Source: Struthio camelus (lineage: Eukaryota > Chordata > Aves > Struthioniformes > Struthionidae). From it: a stretch of DNA of 64,000 nt. Within the stretch, counting starts at the first letter, position 1; every line of letters starts with the position of its first letter. Under the pieces are notes generated by a model, which saw only the letters and a list, made by a program, of their open reading frames with translations, ran no database searches and was not told the DNA's origin. The translations under genes were made by a program, and so were the position numbers. This document shows, one piece after another, positions 1 through 10,900 of this stretch. Location of the stretch: positions 82,830,641-82,894,640 of the forward strand of contig NC_090946.1 in the NCBI RefSeq assembly GCF_040807025.1. Reading direction: 5' to 3'.

Positions 1-2
1 TT

Positions 3-2516
3 GAGAGCCTATGGGTAAGGATTAAAGGGCAGGCTAACATGGGTGACACTGTTGTGGGGGTCTACTACAGGCCACCTGATCAGGAGGAAGTCATCGATGA
101 GGCCTTCTACAGACAGCTGGAAGAAGCCTCACGATCACAGGCCCTGGTTCTCATGGGAGACTTCAACCACCCTGACATCTGTTGGGAAGACAGCACAGCT
201 AGGCACAAACAGTCAAAGAGGTTCCTGCAAAGCATTGATGATAATTTCTTGACCCAGGTGGTGGAGACGCCAACGAGGAGAGGTGCAATGCTAGACCTTG
301 TACTAACAAACAAAGAAGGTCTAGTTGGAGATGTGAAGGTTGGGGGCAGCCTTGGCTGCAGTGACCATGAGATGGTGGAGTTCAGGATCCTGCAAGGAGG
401 GAGCAGGGCAATGAGTAGGGTTGCAACCCTGGACTTCAGGAGAGCTGACTTTGGCCTCTTCAGGGACCTACTTAGGGGAATCTCCTGGGGTAGGGCCCTA
501 GAAGGAAGAGGGGTCCAAGAGAGCTGGTTAATATTCAAGCGTCACTTCCTCCAGGCTCAGGATCAGTGCATCCCTCTGAGGAAGAAGTCCAGCAAAGCGG
601 GCAGGAGACCTGCATGGATGAGCAAGGAACTGCTGGCAAAACTCCAGCAGAAGAAGGAAGTGTACAGAATGTGGAAAAGGGGACAGGCCACTTGGGAGGA
701 ATACAGGGATGTTGTCAGAGTGTGCAGGGATGCGACAAGGAAGGCTAAGGCCCAGTTGGAATTAAATCTGGCAAGGGATGTCAAGGACAACAAGAAGGGG
801 TTCTTCAAATACATCAATAGCAAAAGGAAGCCTAGGGAAAACGTGGGCCCGCTGCTGAATGGGGCGGGTGCCCTGGTGACAAAGGATACAGAGAAGGCAG
901 AGTTATTGAATGCCTTCTTTGCTTCCGTCTTCACTGCTAAGGCCAGTATAACTGAGGAATTCCAGACCTTGGAGAAAAGAGAGGAAGGCTGGAGAAAGGA
1001 AGACTCTCCCTTGGTGGAGGAGGATCAGGTTAGAGATCTTTTGTCCAAACTTGACATCCACAAATCCATGGGCCCCGATGGGATGCATCCACGAGTGCTG
1101 AGGGAGCTGGCAGATGTTATCGCTAGGCCACTCTCCATCATCTTTGAAAGGTCCTGGAGATCAGGAGAGGTGCCTGAGGACTGGAAGAAAGCCAATGTCA
1201 CGCCAGTCTTCAAAAAGGGCAAGAAGGAGGAGCCAGGAAACTACAGGCCTGTCAGCCTCACCTCCATCCCGGGAAAGGTGATGGAACAGCTCCTCTTGAA
1301 GGTCATCACTAAGCATCTGGAGGACAAGAAGGTGATCAGGAGTAGTCAGCATGGCTTCACCAAAGGGAAATCATGCTTGACCAATCTGATAGCCTTCTAT
1401 GACGGAATGACTGGCTGGGTAGATGAGGGCAGAGCAGTGGATGTTGTCTTTCTGGACTTCAGCAAGGCTTTTGACACTGTCTCCCATCACATCCTCCTAG
1501 GTAAGCTCAGGAAGTGTGGGCTAGACGAGTGGACAGTGAGGTGGCTTGAGAACTGGCTGGATGGCCGAGCTCAGAGGGTTGTGGTGAATGGCGCAGAGTC
1601 AAGTTGGAGGCCTGTGGCTAGTGGTGTCCCCCAGGGGTCAGTCCTGGGTCCAGTCTTGTTCAATATATTCCTCAATGACCTGGAGGAAGGGACAGAGTGC
1701 ACCCTCAGCAAGTTTGCTGATGATACTAAACTGGGGGGAGTGGCTAACACACCAGAAGACTGTGCTGCCATTCAGAGGGACCTGGACAGGCTGGAGAGGT
1801 GGGCGGAGAGGAACCTCATGAAGTTCAACAAAGGCAAGTGCAAGGTCCTGCACCTAGGCAGGAATAATCCCATGCACCAGTACAGGCTGGGGACTGACCT
1901 GTTGGAAAGTAGCCCTGCCGAGAAGGACCTGGGAGTGCTGGTGGACAACAAGTTAAACATGAGCCAGCAGTGTGCCCTTGTGGCCAAGAAGGCCAATGGG
2001 ATCCTAGGGTGCATTAGGCAGAGTGTTGCCAGCAGGTCGAGGGAGGTGATCCTGCCCCTCTATTCAGCCCTGGTGAGGCCTCACCTGGAGTACTGTGTCC
2101 AGTTCTGGGCTCCCCAGTACAAGAGAGACATGGCACTCCTGGAGAGAGTCCAGCGGAGGGCTACCAAGATGATTAGAGGGCTGGAGCATCTCTCCTATGA
2201 AGAAAGACTGCAAGAGCTGGGCCTGTTCAGCCTGGAGAAGAGAAGATTGAGAGGCGATCTCATCAACGTGTACAAGTATCTGAAGGGGGAGTGTCAAGAG
2301 GATGAGGCCAGTGTCTTCTCCGTGGTGCCCAGCAACAGGACAAGAGGCAACGGGTACAAACTGAACCACAGGAAGTTCCATCTGAATCTGAGAAAAAACT
2401 TCTTCACTGTGAGGGTGACAGAGCATTGGAACAGGTTGCCCAGAGAGGTGGTGGAGTCTCCTTCGCTGGAGATATTCAAAAGCCGTCTGGACGTGATCCT
2501 GGGCAATATGCTCTAG
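3..2516 (+). CDS. CR1 ORF2 polyprotein: endonuclease (partial) and reverse transcriptase
   Basis: This frame encodes the enzyme that nicks target DNA and copies CR1 RNA into it (target-primed reverse transcription). The first in-frame Met is at 39, but the frame is already open from the window edge, so that Met is internal. Counting from it, the C-terminal half of the APE-type endonuclease is visible: GVYYRPP at about residues 7-13, MGDFNHPD at 39-46 and the catalytic-type SDH at 108-110. The reverse transcriptase follows, with the NYRPVSL region near 402-408, [10 protein letters not shown] at about 472-481 (first catalytic Asp), [10 protein letters not shown] at 529-538 and FADDT at 559-563 (catalytic Asp pair). 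The C-terminal '[23 protein letters not shown]' type region is complete. There is no stop or frameshift in 825 codons. This suggests a recent insertion, but activity also depends on the unseen 5' UTR, ORF1 and endonuclease start. Confidence 0.95.
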   Translation, partial: ESLWVRIKGQANMGDTVVGVYYRPPDQEEVIDEAFYRQLEEASRSQALVLMGDFNHPDICWEDSTARHKQSKRFLQSIDDNFLTQVVETPTRRGAMLDLVLTNKEGLVGDVKVGGSLGCSDHEMVEFRILQGGSRAMSRVATLDFRRADFGLFRDLLRGISWGRALEGRGVQESWLIFKRHFLQAQDQCIPLRKKSSKAGRRPAWMSKELLAKLQQKKEVYRMWKRGQATWEEYRDVVRVCRDATRKAKAQLELNLARDVKDNKKGFFKYINSKRKPRENVGPLLNGAGALVTKDTEKAELLNAFFASVFTAKASITEEFQTLEKREEGWRKEDSPLVEEDQVRDLLSKLDIHKSMGPDGMHPRVLRELADVIARPLSIIFERSWRSGEVPEDWKKANVTPVFKKGKKEEPGNYRPVSLTSIPGKVMEQLLLKVITKHLEDKKVIRSSQHGFTKGKSCLTNLIAFYDGMTGWVDEGRAVDVVFLDFSKAFDTVSHHILLGKLRKCGLDEWTVRWLENWLDGRAQRVVVNGAESSWRPVASGVPQGSVLGPVLFNIFLNDLEEGTECTLSKFADDTKLGGVANTPEDCAAIQRDLDRLERWAERNLMKFNKGKCKVLHLGRNNPMHQYRLGTDLLESSPAEKDLGVLVDNKLNMSQQCALVAKKANGILGCIRQSVASRSREVILPLYSALVRPHLEYCVQFWAPQYKRDMALLERVQRRATKMIRGLEHLSYEERLQELGLFSLEKRRLRGDLINVYKYLKGECQEDEASVFSVVPSNRTRGNGYKLNHRKFHLNLRKNFFTVRVTEHWNRLPREVVESPSLEIFKSRLDVILGNML

Positions 2517-2520
2517 GTGA

Positions 2521-2536
2521 CCCTGCTTGAGCAGGG
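2521..2536 (+). promoter_or_regulatory. CR1 3' UTR hairpin
   Basis: CCCTGCTTGAGCAGGG forms a 6-bp perfect stem with a 4-nt TTGA loop five bases after the ORF2 stop. The same hairpin is present in the other young copies at 7866-7881, 20365-20380 and 54995-55010. The last has one substitution that would keep a G:U pair in RNA. It probably belongs to the 3' structure that the reverse transcriptase recognises, an inference from its place next to the terminal octamer repeats. Confidence 0.6.
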
Positions 2537-2597
2537 AGGTTGGACGAGATGATCTCCAGAGGTCCCTTCCAACCTAAACGATTCTGTGATTCTGTGA

Positions 2598-3800
2598 AAG
2601 ATACCACTGCCAGTTCAGAAGGTCCCTGAGCAGTAACTTGCTGGAGACTAAAAGAATATACTACGAAATTATTGCTGTAGGCCTTCCCTGCTCTTACGCT
2701 CCTCCCCAAGCACCCTCAACGAGCCATGGCCCCAGGTGGGCCACGGGGCTGCACGCACCTTGGGCCTGACCCAGTGCAGCTGCTCTTGAGTTCTTTGGAG
2801 TAAAAAGGAAGCACTGTGCTGCCACGGCTGTGACAGCAGCACTGATGTGCTACGTGTGCAGATCCAGGGGATGGAAATGTCACGCTGTCTCCCCTGGCAG
2901 CCTGCTAGTTAGGCTACAAAGATATTGCAGTAATTGGTGTATGCTGCCTCAAGATTAATGACCACTTTAAACATCTAATGACATTGCATTTTATGCTATG
3001 GTCTGATAGACGTAATCCATTCATGAGCCACACATAAGCTGTGTTATAAATCAGTAACCAGTAATGAAAGGCAGGCGTTGATAATAAATGTATTATTTTT
3101 AGTACTAAGTATTACAGCACTTTAATCCAAGAGAATCCTGGTTTTGTCACTTATAAATGAAATTCCTCTCTCTCTGCAGTGGTAAAACACCTTTGTAATA
3201 TGAAATATGTCAAATGCTCTGTATTTTTTTACTTATGCTGTTTTTATTGTCAGATAGATTACTTATAACATGGTTCCTTCATATATATCTGAAAAGTACG
3301 CAGAAAATATCTGGATTCATTTTCAACCGCTCAGAATATTCATTGCCTATGAAAGGCTAGCTTCATTTTAGGCTTTGAACCCACATATATATTATCAGGC
3401 CACTTCTAGGAATTGTGACTCTGTCAGGCTGTAGAGAACACCCAGAGAGACCATGTCTGCAGAATGCCAATGGCTAATTTAAATTTCTTGAACAGGAAAC
3501 TTCTCTTCTTTTCCAGAGGCAACTCCGAGGATGACTTCACTGCCTATTACCTCTGGGTTTGAACTTGCAAGTCAGTAAACAGACTGAGATAAAGATTGAT
3601 GCAAATAGGCTTAAAAACATCACATCGGATCATCAAAAAAGGCACAGAATGAAGAAATGGGTCTCCTCTTCCCCTTTAACAGCCTTTTATGAGCCCCCAT
3701 GAGCAAACAGAACGGTTCTCTACACATCTGGCAGCACAACGGCCAGGTTGAAGCAGGCGTCGTCGGATTTAACAGCTCCTCCAGAGCACGAGAAAGCAGC
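2598..3800. other. Intergenic, AT-rich; possible conserved noncoding segment
   Basis: No gene or repeat is recognised. The part from about 2920 to 3360 is AT-rich and non-repetitive, with several TAAT cores, which is the texture of a vertebrate conserved noncoding element. This is only an impression without an alignment. Open frames across the right end are unrelated to any family I know. Confidence 0.4.
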
Positions 3801-5170
3801 TTGTCCGTCTCCCTCGCTACGACTAAGTTTGCTTTGTTGCCCGCTGCCGGCTGTCTGCCCCAAGAGCGACGCGTGGGGCACGCGAAAACCCTCTCGCTCC
3901 GCAACCGAGAGCGCTGCCGGGCCGGCGGCAAGGGGCAGCACGCGCTCCATGCCTGCAGCACCGGCTGCTCTCGGGGCAGGATGGCGCACAAGAGACCGCG
4001 GGGACAGCTCGGGCGCGCAGGCAGGCCTGGCAGACCGAGCTGCGCCGGGCCACGTCTGCAGGGAGCTCCAGCTGCGCCGCGGGCTGCCGGCTCGCAAGGC
4101 AGTCGAGAAAAGCTGGCGCCTGCCGCTGCGGAGACGCCGCGTTACAGTCTCACGTGATGTGACACGTTAGCCGACACATTTCAGTGGGAATGTCACACCC
4201 TCGCTTGCGGAGGCTAACAAATGAAATCACAGCTGTCGTCCGCCCAAATTAAAAATAAATCACTCGACTGACCCTCCACCCCAAGCTGACAAGTCCTCCC
4301 CCACCCCATGGCATTGCACTTGCTCGCGGTTCCCACTCACCTGTTATTTTAATTTATTTTTCAGCTCTAGCCTGGCAAAGCCAGCTCCACTCAGCCTCGG
4401 CCCGCTGGCTGCGGCCCCGCTCGCTGTGAGCGGACGGGACCGGACGGCCGGGCCGCGACGGGCCGGGCAGGCGGGAGCCTTGCGGGGGGGGGGGGGGGGG
4501 CTCGAACGGGGGGGGCGCGGCCGTCGGCGGGGGGGCTCGAACGGGGCGCGGCCGTCGGGGGGGGGGGCTCGAACGGGGCGTGGCCGTCGGGGGGGGGGCT
4601 CGAACGGGGCGCGGCCGTCGGGGGGGGCTCGAACGGGGGCGTGGCCGTCGGGGGGGGGCTCGAACGGGGCGTGGCCGTCGGGGGGGGGCTCGAACGGGGG
4701 CGCGGCCGTCGGGGGGGGCTCGAACGGGGCCGCTGCCGTCGGGGGGGGCTCGAACGGGGCGTGGCCGTCGGGGGGGGGGGCTCGAACGGGGCGCGGCCGT
4801 CGGGGGGGGCTCGAACGGGTCCGCTGCCGTCGGGGGGGGCTCGAACGGGGGGGCGCGGCCGTCGGGGGGGGGCTCGAACGGGGGGGCGCGGCCGTCGGGG
4901 GGGGGCTCGAACGGGGCGCGGCCGTCGGGGGGGGGGGCGCAGTTCCAGCAGGGACTGAGCAGGTCGGTGAGGGTGAGGCCCACCAAGGATTCCTCGGGGC
5001 CAGCTGAGCCCCAGTGCGGTTTCGGTAGGCGAGGAGCAGCTGCGGGGTAGTTCCTGGAGACCCCTGTCCGCAGGGGATGGAGGCGCCTGTCTGTCAGCCT
5101 GACCCGACGTCCTGGGAGGGTTGCGTTTGCTAGGGACCAGGATCCGCGATGTGGGCGAGGCTTGTCTGAT
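3800..5170. promoter_or_regulatory. Orphan CpG-rich block (candidate CpG island)
   Basis: GC content and CpG density rise sharply compared with the AT-rich flanks. There are two parts, about 3820-4150 and 4380-5170, separated by an AT-rich stretch with the polypyrimidine-AG string TTTATTTTTCAG ending near 4364. The second part contains the G-rich minisatellite. CpG islands in bird genomes usually mark promoters, but no exon of a known gene is seen on either strand here. It could be the promoter of a noncoding RNA, a distal regulatory island, or CpG density created by the tandem repeat itself. Long open frames on both strands are by-products of the GC-rich repeat. Confidence 0.5.
4484..4940. 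repeat. G-rich minisatellite, 14 units of about 29-35 bp
   Basis: The array opens with a run of 17 G. CTCGAACGGG then recurs at 4501, 4536, 4568, 4599, 4628, 4659, 4689, 4719, 4749, 4781, 4810, 4840, 4873 and 4906, spaced 29-35 bp. Each unit is CTCGAACGGG, then a GCGCGGCCGTCG-type core (variants GTGGCCGTCG and CCGCTGCCGTCG), then a run of G. Unit length varies mostly through the length of the G runs. The plus strand is strongly G-biased and could form G-quadruplexes; every unit has several CpGs. All frames are open in places, giving artificial Pro/Arg- or Gly-rich translations, so I do not call a protein. Confidence 0.95.
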
Positions 5171-6186
5171 GTGCAGTGGGGCAACTCTTGTTGCCGAGCA
5201 AACTGCTGTTAGGATGTTTAGCCACATAAAATGGCTTTCAAATAGACTATTGAGCAAATAGCCTTGCCTATGAGAGCTGAAAGAATTGGCCATGTGCGGT
5301 AATCTATGTCCTGTTCTTTTAGGGGGTGGGTAATAAGGAAGGTATTTTACCTGCAGATCAGGAGAAAAAAGGTGCTGCGTGCTCTGCACCTTCATTATTT
5401 GTCTTTAGCTTCGAAGCACTCAGCTGGTTGAAAGCTCCAAAAGCAACATATAACGAAACACTTTCATCACAAAAGTAATCATGAGATGGCTGTGCCATAT
5501 TACCCTCTCCAGATTATTAATGGTGAGAGGACATTGAAGACTGATGTGCAACAAAGGTTTAAAATCCTTCCAAAAGGTCTCTTTGTCCATTATTTCTTCT
5601 GCCGTGCCACTCTGTTACATGGCTGAGAAGCAGCAGAAGCAAAGCAGTGGCTTACTATTTGCAGTCAGTCAAGAAGCAGTGCAGAGTCTGTAACCTCCTC
5701 TCTGCTGCATGTGCTCCTCTCTTCTTCAAAGAGCTGCACTCGCAGAATTCAAATCTTATGTATGAAAAAGCAGCATCTTGCTGGTCTTGATCTCCAGAGC
5801 TGATCCTGAATTCACTGAAGTTTCAGGCTGCCACAGAGTTGCTCCCATCCACACTGATGGCTGTGAGCAAATGGTCAGACTTGGCGCAAGGCATCCACAC
5901 TGTCTTTGGTGCAGCAAGCTCAACATAGCTGCTGACTGACAGACTGCTATGGTGTGCCCAGCTAGACCTGTGTCTCACCTACGCACACTGCATGGATGAC
6001 AGCCGGGGACTGTCCTGTGGCCCACAGCACACAGGGATTTCCCTGTGTTCAGCAGGATGCATGCTTGAGGGTAAGCAGCGTGGATGAACGAGTCTGGATA
6101 TGCAGAAGGGCTCAGGCCACACACAGTACAGCCATAGCAGCAACTCCAGCCTTCTCCCCGGAGCCTCAGGGTCATGGGGTACTGTC
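5171..6186. other. Intergenic sequence, nothing recognised
   Basis: Mixed-composition sequence between the CpG-rich block and CR1 copy B. No gene, RNA or known repeat is recognised. Confidence 0.5.
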
Positions 6187-7950
6187 ATGGAGATCAGGAG
6201 AGGTGCCTGAGGACTGGAAGAAAGCCAGTGTCACTCCAGTCTTCAAAAAGAGTAAGAAGGAGGAGCCAGGAAACTACAGGCCAGTCAGGCAGTTAATGCA
6301 TTGAGCGGATATCCGTGAATTCCAGACCTTGGAGACGAGAGGAAGGCTGGAGAAAGGAAGACTCTCCCTTGGTGGAGGAGGATCAGCTTAGAGATCTTTT
6401 GTCCAAACTTGACATCCATAAATCCATGGGCCCCGATGGGATGCACCCACGAGTGCTGAAGGAGCTGGCGGACATTATCGCTAGGCCACTCTCCATCATC
6501 TTTGAAAGGTCCTGGAGATCAGGAGAGGTGCCTGAGGACTGGAAGAAAGCCAATGTCACGCCAGTCTTCAAAAAGGGCAAGAAGGAGGAGCCAGGAAACT
6601 ACAGGCCTGTCAGCCTCACCTCCATCCCTGGCAAGGTGATGGAACAGCTCCTCCTGGAGGTCCTCACTAAGCATCTGGAGGACAAGAAGGTGATCAGGAG
6701 TAGTCAGCACGGATTCACCAAAGGGAAATCATGCTTGACCAATCTGATAGCCTTCTATGACGGAATGACTGGCTGGGTAGATGAGGGCAGAGCAGTGGAT
6801 GTTGTCTACCTGGACTTCAGCAAGGCTTTTGACACTGTCTCCCATCACATCCTCCTAGGTAAGCTCAGGAAGTGTGGGCTAGATGAGTGGACGGTGAGGT
6901 GGATCGAGAACTGGCTGGATGGCCGAGCTCAGAGGGTTGTGGTGAATGGCGCAGAGTCAAGTTGGAGGCCTGTGGCTAGCGGTGTCCCCCAGGGGTCAGT
7001 CCTGGGTCCAGTCTCGTTCAATGTATTCATCCATGACCTGGAGGAAGGCACAGAGTGCACCCTCAGCAAGTTTGCTGATGATACTAAACTGGGGGGAGTG
7101 GCTAACACACCAGAAGACTGTGCTGCCATTCAGAGGGACCTGGACAGGCTGGAGAGGTGGGCGGAGAGGAACCTCCTGAAGTTCCACAAAGGCAAGTGCC
7201 AAGTCTTGCACCTAGGCAGGAATAATCCCATGCACCAGGACAGGCTGGGGGCTGAGCTGCTGGGAAGTAGCTCTGCCGAGAAGGACCTGGGGGTCCTGGT
7301 GGACAAAAAGTTGACCATAAGCCAGCAGTGTGCCCTCATGGCCAAGAAGGCCAACAGCATCCTGGGGTGCATTAGGCAGAGTGTTGCCAGCAGGTGGAGG
7401 GAGGTGATCCTGCCCCTCTCCTCAGCCCTGGGGAGGCCTCCCCTGGAGGACTGTGTCCAGTTCTGGGCTCCCCAGGACAAGAGAGACATGGCCCTACTGG
7501 AGAGAGTCCAGCGGAGGGCTACCAAGATGATGAGAGGGCTGGAGCACCTCTCCTAGGAAGAAAGACTGCAAGAGCTGGGCCTGTTCAGCCTGGAGAAGAG
7601 AAGACTGAGAGGCCATCTCATCAATGTGTACAAGTATCTGAAGGGGGAGTGTCAAGAGGATGAGGCCAGTCTCTTCTCCGTGGTGCCCAGCGACAGGACA
7701 AGAGGCAACGGGCAGAAACTGAACCACAGGAAGTTCCATCTGAACCTGAGAAAAAACTTCTTCACTGTGAGGGTGACAGAGCACTGGCACAGGTAGTGGA
7801 GTCTCCTTCCCTGGAGATATTCAAAACCCGTCTGGATGTGATCCTGGGCAATATGCTCTAGAGGTCCCTGCTTGAGCAGGGAGGTTGGACTAGATGATCT
7901 CCAGAGGTCCCTTCCAACCTAAACGATTCTGTGATTCTGTGATTCTGTGA
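6187..7950 (+). mobile_element. Young CR1 retrotransposon (copy B), 5'-truncated and rearranged
   Basis: A sense CR1 closely matching copy A. From 6318 it runs collinearly with copy A position 957 onward to the terminal tandem ATTCTGTG at 7925-7950. In front of it, 6187-6288 is a second stretch matching copy A about 1154-1255, a region that also occurs in its proper place further inside this element (near 6513-6614). The order is therefore a displaced reverse-transcriptase patch, about 28 bp of other sequence, then the main body. The 3' hairpin is at 7866-7881. Confidence 0.93.
6318..7857 (+). pseudogene. CR1 ORF2 remnant with premature TAG (copy B)
   Basis: The frame encodes most of the reverse transcriptase, including [29 protein letters not shown] and FADDT, and is open to a TAG at 7554-7556. 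Copy A has TAT (Tyr) there, so about 105 C-terminal residues are cut off. The frame stays readable after the stop up to about 7795. There the coding sequence around 'TEHWHR' has lost some 14-15 bases compared with copy A and meets another TAG. The 5' endonuclease half is missing, so the copy cannot make an active enzyme. The TAG is shared with two other copies in the window. Confidence 0.9.
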
Positions 7951-10900
7951 ATACCTTCTCAGAGCGTGGGTACTGTTCCCAGTGCTGAACAGGACTGGTC
8001 GGGAACATACAGAAGGTGACATGACGCCTGGGAGAGATCAGTTCTTTGACATATAGGGTCTCTGCTGGGTTTGCAGGTGCAGATCCAATGGCCCATTCAG
8101 TGCTCTACTGTTCCATGCACAGCTGGAAATGCAAACAGCTGCTTACTTTGCTTCTGTTCCTGGGCCGTGAGGAAAAGGACATCAATGGGATTATCTATAT
8201 TGAAAACTTAACTTTCAGTAAACAAAATACTAATTTTAAGAAACTGCAGATGATTTAACATAGCCCTCACTTAACAACCAGCACAGAGAAATCGATGCTA
8301 ATTAATGCTAATTGGCAGCTGCAGCACAAAGTGGGACAGGAGAAGGCAAAAATGTGTTTGCAATTCACCTGGCTCTGCCTGCGGCTGCTGTTGTCAGGCT
8401 CTCTGTAGAGATGCCAGCAGGCCTTTGACAAAGAGAGTTTTGGCACTGTGATGTGAACATGGAAATCAAAACACACTCAAAGTCTTTATTCCGAGTGCTT
8501 TTTTTTAAATGAAAAAACATTTTTGAAAAACAGTTTTCAAGAAGCTGATTCTTCTATGTGGAAAATGCTAATTCAAACACCACAGCTGAACATGGCAGAC
8601 AAAATTTGAATGCTTTTCATCACAAATGCTACTCTAGAACCTTGGTATAGTTATCCAAATATGTACTAATGCCACCCCCATATATATGCCAGTCTTTAAG
8701 CCAATCTGTACGTTCTATAGTGCCTCACATATGGGGGGAAAGGGGGGGGATGAAATCCCAACAAGAGGAATGCACGATCCATCATGGGAGATGTAGTCCA
8801 CCCGAAACCCTACTCTTAAAAGAGTTAGCATGACACAAGGACCCTGAGAGCACTTCCAGCTTTAGACAAATGTTTTCATTTTTCAGTTTTTGCCAGAAAG
8901 TCAAGGTTATCCATAGACACACCTTGTAAAAAAAAGTTTTCAATTTTCCCCCTAAAAATTCACAAAGTAATTAAATTACCGAAAGAACTTTCTATAAATT
9001 CTTGCTAATTTATCAGGGAAGGGAGGTTTGTCGACTGTGTTCTGGTTGTTATTTTATTCAGTTCCATTCTCTAGTTAAGCTGTAATAATAACCTTAATTT
9101 TCAATGTATTTCTCTCTGTGAGTCAAAACAGGACCGATGTGTAGGGTAACGTAGGCTCAAAGAGATACTCTCTGACCTCCTTATCTTCACTCTAACAATC
9201 TCTGACCTGCTAATGTATTCTCCATAGAGTCAGAAAAAAGTATGAAAAAGTGCAAATTAAATTACTGGAGATTCTTCATTTAGCTTAACATTTCTTTACA
9301 CACTCCCATTAGTTGAATATTTCTGTCCTAGTGTCTTTGCATGCAAGTTCGACTCCCTGACAGGAAGGCAGATGCAGGGGTAATACAGTATAATAAAGAC
9401 GTGTGTATATTACACAGTCTATCAGCATAGTGGCTGTAAGCCAATATTGCAGATGTTCTGCTGGTCAGCCCAGGCTCTCTGGGAGATCTGAAAGAGGCTG
9501 AAAGGTTTCTAAATTGTGTTTGTGTGTGTGTGTAAGTTAAGGAAAACTCTTGAAAAAGACTTCCTTAAATTAGTGATCACATACTTTTGAAAAATATTTC
9601 CAAGGAATTTTCTCTGGCTATAGAGACACTCTGTGTTATTTGAAGAGATTTGGTGAAGAAGAGGGTTGGGCTCTTTGTTTCAGCAAGAAAAAGAAAAATT
9701 GTTGATATCATTTCAGACTGAGTCAAATTTATTCTCAAATCTTCCCTTCAGTCACCAAGCCCAAATAATATATTTTTATATAGCTTTCTCCAAGGCTCAT
9801 TAAAGGCATACAGGGATGCATTACAGACAACATGGGATTCTTAATGGGTCATCATTCAGAGACCTCACCAACACACAGGCAGTAGGCAACACTGATCATT
9901 GTGACCGCCATGGCCACAGTGTACCAGAAAGTGTTCAAGGCATAATCCAAAGATTGGAGAAGTCAGGAGGTGGGTTTCCACTGACTGCAAAGGCTTTGCA
10001 CTGTGGTCAGAGAAATCAATGTTGAAAAATGAGATTTTGTGAGATAAAAGACAGAAAAGAGAACGATCATCCTAAACTCTTGTGTGCCTGTAGCACATCT
10101 CAATCCAAACAGTGGAACTTCTTCGCAGCCGCTAGTCTCTGTGTGCCTGATTGCACCTCAAGCTCCATCACACCGCATTCAAGATGCATGTGTGCGGAGG
10201 AAAGAGAAGAACAGTGACGGCTTCAGAAAGCTGGTCTCATGTCATAAGTCTGAGCATAAGTCGGAGGACAGCAGCGACCTCCATGCTGCCAGCAGGAGTT
10301 TCGCTCACGTGAGCTGTTGTGGTGAGGCTCTGCAGCCCACTGTGCTCTCCTGTTCTTGACGCAGAGGTGGGAGTGGCTGTTGCAGAAGTAGCTTTCACCA
10401 ACTGAGAGCACACATGCCCACAAGTAGGCCACCAAGTACTTCCAGGCAATTTCAAACCATGCCATGGGCTTTACGTGCACTAGGTAAAAAACAAGCGGAA
10501 CACAGAATTCATCACAATCCATCACAATCTATCACTGCTGCGGCTCAGGAAAATGCTTATTGCTTGTGTTGATTTTAAAGCCTGATCCTTGACAGGATGA
10601 TCACTGTAATGCTTTTCCCAAAATGGAAAAGGCTGAGAGGCCCACTTTTGCAGACAAATCCATGCTAAGCCCTGCCTGAGGAAAGCATTTCCATCAAGAT
10701 CCACATGAGGAACTGACACATCTTGTCCTGCCTGCTTTGTGATGCTAACGCAAATGGAAGAACAACAACAATTTTCTATCTCCTTTCCAAGGCCTCGTTA
10801 TTGCTGTTATTGGCATTACTCTTGCCAACAGGTACTCAGCGTTGAACACGACACTAAATAAAGACTATTTTCACCACTAGGTGCTACTGAGAGTAATTAA

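Larger units (their letters stand above)
1..2597 (+). mobile_element. Young CR1 retrotransposon (copy A), 5' end outside window
   Basis: This is a CR1 non-LTR retrotransposon in sense orientation. The window opens inside ORF2: codons read upstream of position 39 in the same frame with no stop, so the element continues to the left. ORF2 stops at 2514-2516. It is followed by a very short 3' UTR of about 80 bp containing a perfect hairpin (CCCTGCTTGAGCAGGG, 2521-2536) and the terminal tandem ATTCTGTGATTCTGTGA, the hallmark of CR1. There is no poly(A) tail, as expected for the family. It is the reference copy for the other CR1 pieces in the window and the only one with an uninterrupted ORF2. The left boundary and any target-site duplication cannot be seen. 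Confidence 0.96.

Noticed and set aside
3699-4157. 152-codon plus-strand frame in the CpG-rich block
   Set aside because: GC-rich DNA with overlapping open frames on both strands and no recognisable domain.
4354-5395. Long minus-strand open frames (up to 334 codons) rich in Pro and Arg
   Set aside because: They run through the G-rich minisatellite and exist in several frames on both strands. The translation is the repeat itself, with changes of register whenever a G run differs.
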